From Bacteroidales bacterium (GTDB taxonomy: Bacteria > Bacteroidota > Bacteroidia > Bacteroidales > UBA932), in assembly GCA_012798805.1 (NCBI GenBank), contig JAAZMM010000003.1, forward strand, positions 1 through 64,000: 64,000 bases of DNA, given 5' to 3'. A model generated the notes under the pieces. The model made no database searches, was not told the origin of the DNA, and worked only from the letters and a program-made list of their open reading frames with translations. Within the stretch, counting starts at the first letter, position 1; each line of letters begins with the position of its first letter. Positions 59,020 to 64,000 of the stretch are shown in pieces. The translations under genes and the position numbers were made by a program.

Positions 59020-59364
59020 ATGATAGGCACAAACAAGAAAAGAGCTGTGATTAGCTATGAGAATATGTCTCCCGAACTTGCGGAAGCATTTAAGGAAAAA
59101 TATCCTCGTGGATACTCGGATTATATGGGAGATATCTTTAAGGTTGTCAAACCTGACGGTACTTTTTTTCACGCTGTATCGGTTGAGATCCCTGATGCTG
59201 TGTATCTTGTGAAGATTAAGGTGAAGGTGGATGATTATGATGATGTGCAGAATGGGCTTTTCAAGGATGACGATGATGACGATAGCGATTCGGGTGATGA
59301 CGGATTCCCGGCGAGTGATGAGGATTTTGCTGATGCGCAGGGCTCGGATGACGGGGAGGAGTAG
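59020..59364 (+). CDS. Hypothetical protein with acidic Asp/Glu-rich tail
   Basis: Intact ORF, TATTCG-like upstream element; FKDDDDDDSDSGDDGFPASDEDFADAQGSDDGEE tail. Confidence 0.65.
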   Translation: MIGTNKKRAVISYENMSPELAEAFKEKYPRGYSDYMGDIFKVVKPDGTFFHAVSVEIPDAVYLVKIKVKVDDYDDVQNGLFKDDDDDDSDSGDDGFPASDEDFADAQGSDDGEE

Positions 59365-59505
59365 TTTGGTTAGTTCTGAGTTCTGAGTTTCGAGTTAGGA
59401 GTGAGTAGTGTGTAGTGTGGAGTGTGGAGTGAGGAGTGTTGTGGGTTGCGGGGTACAGGGTGCGGGTTGCGAGATACGGATTACGGGGAGTTCTAAGTTG
59501 TTTAG
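59365..59505 (+). repeat. Degenerate G-rich intergenic repeat tract
   Basis: AGTTCTGAGTTCTGAGTTTCGAGTTAGGAGTGAGTAGTGTGTAGTGTGGAGTGTGGAGTGAGGAGTGTTGTGGGTTGCGGGGTACAGGGTGCGGGTTGCG; shares TACAGGGTGCGGGTTG with 7933-7948. Confidence 0.8.
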
Positions 59506-59582
59506 GAATGAAAATATGGGACGTGGCATCAGGAATGTGAATTAGTTACATTGTAGTAACGATAAGTCCAAGGTAAGTTAAA

Positions 59583-60047
59583 ATGAAAAGACACACAAAA
59601 ATTGTAGGATTGATATCAATAGTGCTTTTAATTGTGGTGTTATTGATTATAATATTCGTAAATAATTTTAGTGCTAATCCGGTAACTCCGGACAAGAAAG
59701 TTGCTGATCTCAAGGATTTTACAATTACTATCGAAATGACTGAGAGGGGAGTGAAACTTCATAGTCTTGAAGGGAGTGCCTGGCTTGATTTGGAGCTTTA
59801 TCCTTTAACCAAAAGAGAGATGGCATTTGATCAATATGGATCAGCAAGCTCCTTTTCTGATGACTCCGCAACAGCAGATTTCATTGAAATCGCAACAGAT
59901 CCTGATCTTGCCAATTATTTAATGACGATAGCTAAATCAGAAGATGGAGTTGTACTTAAAGGGTATAAAGGAACAGCTTGGAAAACATTGACTTTCTCAC
60001 TTCAGGTAGGCGACAAAAAGTCAATTAACCAAAATGGAATGATTTAG
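59583..60047 (+). CDS. Hypothetical single-TM anchored protein with two tandem related modules
   Basis: N-terminal TM; TIEMTERGVKLHSLEGSAWLDLELYPL and TIAKSEDGVVLKGYKGTAWKTLTFSL are internal repeats. Confidence 0.7.
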   Translation: MKRHTKIVGLISIVLLIVVLLIIIFVNNFSANPVTPDKKVADLKDFTITIEMTERGVKLHSLEGSAWLDLELYPLTKREMAFDQYGSASSFSDDSATADFIEIATDPDLANYLMTIAKSEDGVVLKGYKGTAWKTLTFSLQVGDKKSINQNGMI

Positions 60048-60132
60048 TTCAGAGTTTTGAATATACCAAGAGCCAACAGCCAACATACAGAGAGTGGCCC
60101 GAAAGGTTGCTCTCTTTGATTAAAGCAGAGAA

Positions 60133-61896
60133 GTGAAATTATTTAGCAGAATAAGGAAAGGCTTTTCGGCAATACCGGAGCGCACACAGCTTGTGCTGCT
60201 CTCTTTTGTCGTGGGCTTAGGGTGCGGCTTTGCTGCCGTTTTGCTTAAAACTCTGATTAGCTGGATAAGTCATGGACTCACCTTCTGGTTTAGCAAACCC
60301 TCGGATGCATACCTTTATCTAATCTATCCCGGTGTAGGAATGTTGCTCTCCTTCCTTTTTGTCAGATATGTGGCTAAAAGCGATATAAGTCATGGAGTCA
60401 CTAAAGTGTTGTTTGCGATATCACGTAATGAATCTCGCATAGAGCCTCGTAATACCTGGACTTCGATTGTGGCAAGTTCTGTTACTATAGGATTTGGTGG
60501 CTCGGTTGGTGCGGAGGCCCCTATAGTCTATACGGGTGCAGCGATAGGCTCCAATATTGCCAGAAGCATGGGTATGTCCTACAAGAATATGACTATCCTG
60601 CTCGGATGCGGGGCTGCAGGTGCTGTAGCGGGCATTTTTAAGGCCCCATTAGCCGGTATACTCTTTACTCTGGAGATATTGCTTTTCAATATTTCCATGT
60701 CTTCCATACTACCGTTGCTTATTTCTTCGATTACGGCAACGGTGATCTCATACATTTTCCTTGGCGATGCGGTGACTTTTACCAAAACCACTGAGACCTT
60801 TTTGCTGGGCAACATACCCTATTACATTATACTGGGTATCTTTTGCGGCATAATGTCGCTCTACTTCATCAGGACTACTTTGAGGGTTGAGGATAAAATG
60901 AGGCGCATACGCAAGCCTATAAATCGCTGGCTTGTCGGCGCAATTGCGATGGGAGTGTTGGTCTTCCTTTTCCCGCCGCTTTATGGGGAGGGCTACGGTT
61001 CTCTAACGTTGATGCTTAACAACAACCCTTTCGATGTGGCAGGGGGCATTATTGGGGAGCGACTTTTTACCAACAAATGGTTGACTCTGCTCTTTTTTGT
61101 GGCAATTCTTCTGGTCAAAGTCTATGCTACCGCTTTCACAAATGCAGGAGGAGGAGTAGGCGGCACCTTTGGCCCCACTCTTTTTACCGGTGGCATAGCA
61201 GGGTTTGTGATTGGACGCTTCATAAATCTTACCGGAATTCATGTCATCCCAGAGGCCAATTTTGTACTTGTGGGTATGGGTGGAATGATGGCCGGAGTGA
61301 TGCAAGCCCCTATGACCGCAATATTCCTCATTGCAGAAATAACAGGTGGATATGATCTTCTGATACCACTTATTCTGACTTCAGCCATTTCATTTGCTAC
61401 AATCCGTTTGGTAGAGCAATATTCCATCTACACAAAGCGTATAGCACAACAAGGTGATTTGCTCACCCACGATAGCGATCGTGCTGTACTCACATTGCTT
61501 AAAACATCGGACCTTATCGAGACTAATTTCTCTACAATTGATATAGATGGAAATCTGGGAGATCTGGTCAAGGCAATCGCCACATCCAGTCGCAATATTT
61601 TCCCTGTTGTCGATAGTTCCAACCAGTTTCAGGGAATTGTCTTTCTCGATGATGTGAGGAGTATGATGTTTGACCGCAGTCAATATGAGAGCGTTCAGAT
61701 ACGCAGCCTTATGAAGGATGCTCCCGCATTTGTCTATGATGATGAAAAGATGGAGAGCGTAATGGATAAATTTGAACTTACCCAGGCCTGGAATCTTCCG
61801 GTGCTTGATGAGAATAATAAATATCTCGGATTTGTTTCCAAATCCAAAATTTTCTCTTCTTACAGAGAGCAATTGCAACAAGTTTCCCATGACTAA
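60133..61896 (+). CDS. ClC-family chloride channel/antiporter with C-terminal CBS domains
   Basis: GFGGSVGAEAPIVYTGAAIGSN, GAAGAVAGIFKAPLAGILFTLEILL, GGGVGGTFGPTLFTGGIAG; CBS pair. Confidence 0.95.
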   Translation: MKLFSRIRKGFSAIPERTQLVLLSFVVGLGCGFAAVLLKTLISWISHGLTFWFSKPSDAYLYLIYPGVGMLLSFLFVRYVAKSDISHGVTKVLFAISRNESRIEPRNTWTSIVASSVTIGFGGSVGAEAPIVYTGAAIGSNIARSMGMSYKNMTILLGCGAAGAVAGIFKAPLAGILFTLEILLFNISMSSILPLLISSITATVISYIFLGDAVTFTKTTETFLLGNIPYYIILGIFCGIMSLYFIRTTLRVEDKMRRIRKPINRWLVGAIAMGVLVFLFPPLYGEGYGSLTLMLNNNPFDVAGGIIGERLFTNKWLTLLFFVAILLVKVYATAFTNAGGGVGGTFGPTLFTGGIAGFVIGRFINLTGIHVIPEANFVLVGMGGMMAGVMQAPMTAIFLIAEITGGYDLLIPLILTSAISFATIRLVEQYSIYTKRIAQQGDLLTHDSDRAVLTLLKTSDLIETNFSTIDIDGNLGDLVKAIATSSRNIFPVVDSSNQFQGIVFLDDVRSMMFDRSQYESVQIRSLMKDAPAFVYDDEKMESVMDKFELTQAWNLPVLDENNKYLGFVSKSKIFSSYREQLQQVSHD

Positions 61897-64000
61897 ACTC
61901 TATCTCGACCATATTGCAGAGGCAATGGGTGTCAAAGTATGGCAAATTGAAAACTGCATTTCCCTATTCGGGGAGGGTGCTACCATTCCATTTATCAGCA
62001 GATATCGTAAAGAACGCACAGGCGCTCTGGATGAGGCGCAGGTTGCGGAGGTTCGACAATGGTATCTTCGTTTCGAGGAACTCGAAAAACGGAAGCAAAC
62101 AGTTCTTAATAGTATCGAAGAGCAGGGAAAGCTCACTGATGCGCTTCGTGCACAAATAGAATCACTAATTGATCCCCAGACGCTTGAGGATATCTACCTT
62201 CCTTACCGTCCGAAAAGACGCACAAGGGCCTCTGTTGCTAAGGAAAAGGGGCTTGAGCCACTTGCAGAGATGATATTCAACATAAAATGCGATGATCCGC
62301 TGAGTCTGTCGCGCAACTATTTAGGAGAGCAGGTGCCTTCGCAGGAAGAGGCGCTCGCGGGAGCAAACGATATAATGGCAGAATGGATAAGCGAAATGCA
62401 GCCGGTGCGCGCAGATCTCCGCGATCTCTATTCGAAATGGGGACGGATAGTTTCCAAATTATCCAAGGGGAAAGAGGAGAGTGATGAGGCTTCCAAGTAT
62501 CGCAATTATTTCGATTTCTCCGAGCCTCTGAACAGAATACCTTCGCATCGTCTGCTGGCCATCCTCAGAGCTTCTTCCGAGGAGATAGTTGGAGTCAAGG
62601 TCGAGGTTAAGAGCGATTACGCTATTGAACGCATCTCCAGACGTGTTTACCAGGGTAAGCGCAGACCTTCGCCTGCAGTACGCGAAGTGCTGGATGCCGC
62701 CATAGAGGATTCCTATAAGCGTCTGCTACATCCTTCGATCGAGAACGAATCAATTTCTGCAGCTAAAGAGAAGGCGGATCTAGATTCCATCCGCGTTTTT
62801 GGAGAGAATCTTCGTCAACTTCTGCTTGCGCCACCGGTAGGAGAGAAGCGCACCCTTGCGATAGACCCGGGATTTAGAACCGGATGTAAGGTGGTCTGCC
62901 TCGATGCCCAGGGAGCATTACTTCATAATGATACCATTTTTCCCCATCCTCCCAACAATGAGAAAATTGCTTCGATGAAGAAGATTTCCCATTTGGTGGA
63001 GGCCTACAAGATAGAGGTTATCGCCATTGGTAATGGGACTGCCGGTCGTGAGACTGAGGCATTTATAAAGAAAATTGCACTTCCTCAGGGAGTGAGGGTC
63101 TATTCGGTCAGTGAGGATGGCGCTTCTGTCTATTCAGCTTCCGATATTGCCAGGGAGGAGTTTCCGGATTATGATGTTACAGTCAGAGGGGCTGTTTCCA
63201 TTGGTCGCCGTTTGATGGATCCATTGGCGGAATTGGTTAAAATTGACCCGAAGTCGATAGGGGTTGGGCAATATCAGCATGATGTCAATCAAACTCTGCT
63301 CAAGGAGCGTCTTGATACCGTGGTTGAGAGTTGTGTAAATAATGTCGGAGTTAATCTTAATACAGCCAGCAAACATCTCTTGCGTTATGTGTCAGGTATA
63401 GGGCCTGCCCTTGCCGGCAATATTATAGAGTATAGGGATGCCAACGGTGCATTCGGCAGCCGCCGGGATCTGCTCAATGTGCGCAGACTGGGCGAGAAAG
63501 CATTTGAGCAATGTGCCGGTTTTATGAGAATACCCGGTGCCGACAACCCGCTTGATAATTCTGCTGTTCATCCCGAGAGATATGAGCTGGTGGAGCAGAT
63601 GGCTTCCGATCTCGGCGTATCGCTCACCGATCTGATCTCTAATGAAGAGTTGTCTTCAACCATTGATATTTCCAAATATATCTCTGATGAAGTGGGCGAG
63701 CCTACGCTTAATGATATTGTAAAAGAATTGGCTAAGCCGGGCAGGGATCCCCGCTCGATCATCAAGGTATTTGAATTTTCTTCTGAAATACGCTCAATCG
63801 AGGATGTGAAAGTGGGTATGATTCTGCCTTGTATTGTAACGAATATTACCAATTTTGGCGCATTTGTGGATATTGGTATCAAACAAAACGGCCTGATTCA
63901 TGTCTCACAGATCAGCGACAAGCGTGTAAATGATCCTTCTGAAGTGCTTAAACTTCATCAGCAACTACATGCACAAGTGGTAAGTGTCGATTTGGAGCGT
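61889..64000 (+). CDS. tex: Tex-family transcription accessory/RNA-binding protein, partial (runs off window end)
   Basis: ATG at 61889 overlaps the clc stop; MTKLYLDHIAEAMGVKVWQIENCISLFGEGATIPFISRYRKERTGALDE...LAIDPGFRTGCKVVCLD...GVGQYQHDV...S1 domain VTNITNFGAFVDIGIKQNGLIHVSQISD; absent from the ORF track because no stop is reached. Confidence 0.95.
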   Translation, partial: MTKLYLDHIAEAMGVKVWQIENCISLFGEGATIPFISRYRKERTGALDEAQVAEVRQWYLRFEELEKRKQTVLNSIEEQGKLTDALRAQIESLIDPQTLEDIYLPYRPKRRTRASVAKEKGLEPLAEMIFNIKCDDPLSLSRNYLGEQVPSQEEALAGANDIMAEWISEMQPVRADLRDLYSKWGRIVSKLSKGKEESDEASKYRNYFDFSEPLNRIPSHRLLAILRASSEEIVGVKVEVKSDYAIERISRRVYQGKRRPSPAVREVLDAAIEDSYKRLLHPSIENESISAAKEKADLDSIRVFGENLRQLLLAPPVGEKRTLAIDPGFRTGCKVVCLDAQGALLHNDTIFPHPPNNEKIASMKKISHLVEAYKIEVIAIGNGTAGRETEAFIKKIALPQGVRVYSVSEDGASVYSASDIAREEFPDYDVTVRGAVSIGRRLMDPLAELVKIDPKSIGVGQYQHDVNQTLLKERLDTVVESCVNNVGVNLNTASKHLLRYVSGIGPALAGNIIEYRDANGAFGSRRDLLNVRRLGEKAFEQCAGFMRIPGADNPLDNSAVHPERYELVEQMASDLGVSLTDLISNEELSSTIDISKYISDEVGEPTLNDIVKELAKPGRDPRSIIKVFEFSSEIRSIEDVKVGMILPCIVTNITNFGAFVDIGIKQNGLIHVSQISDKRVNDPSEVLKLHQQLHAQVVSVDLER

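Overview
Bacteroidales-like chromosomal window. The evidence is gene content and synteny plus TAnnTTTG-type promoter motifs. It is mostly housekeeping: menG/ubiE, cls, typA/bipA, DUF177-rpmF, prfA, rpsA, rnz, mltG, cdd, SRP RNA, mnmA, dnaN, rpoD, argS, YgiQ, ClC and a partial tex. Three tRNAs were read directly: Ala-GGC, Leu-GAG and Arg-CCT. The centre (about 18.6-42.6 kb) is a large cobamide island. It contains cobU, an ApgM-like phosphoglycerate mutase homolog, cobT, cobS and cobC; cbiB, a Thr-P decarboxylase, cobQ/cbiP and pduO on the minus strand; cobJ-cobH, cbiE-cbiT, cbiG-cbiF and cbiJ-cbiD fusions; and then a cobalamin riboswitch driving a TonB receptor, a DUF4374-like lipoprotein, a PepSY membrane protein, cbiA and btuFCD-like ABC genes. 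The most interesting leads are: (1) an ApgM/ThrB2-like gene inside the cob operon, a candidate non-orthologous L-threonine kinase; (2) a cobyric acid synthase that appears to lack its glutamine amidotransferase domain through an in-frame internal deletion; (3) a riboswitch-controlled Xus-like TonB receptor/DUF4374/PepSY module that may be a corrinoid-uptake system, with its TonB receptor frameshifted; (4) degenerate G-rich intergenic repeats, often starting with GAGTTCTGAG at gene 3' ends; (5) a small tandem-module membrane-anchored protein and a FAH-like putative pseudoenzyme. No CRISPR array, IS element, prophage or rRNA was found. All family calls come from reading the translated sequences; no database search was run.
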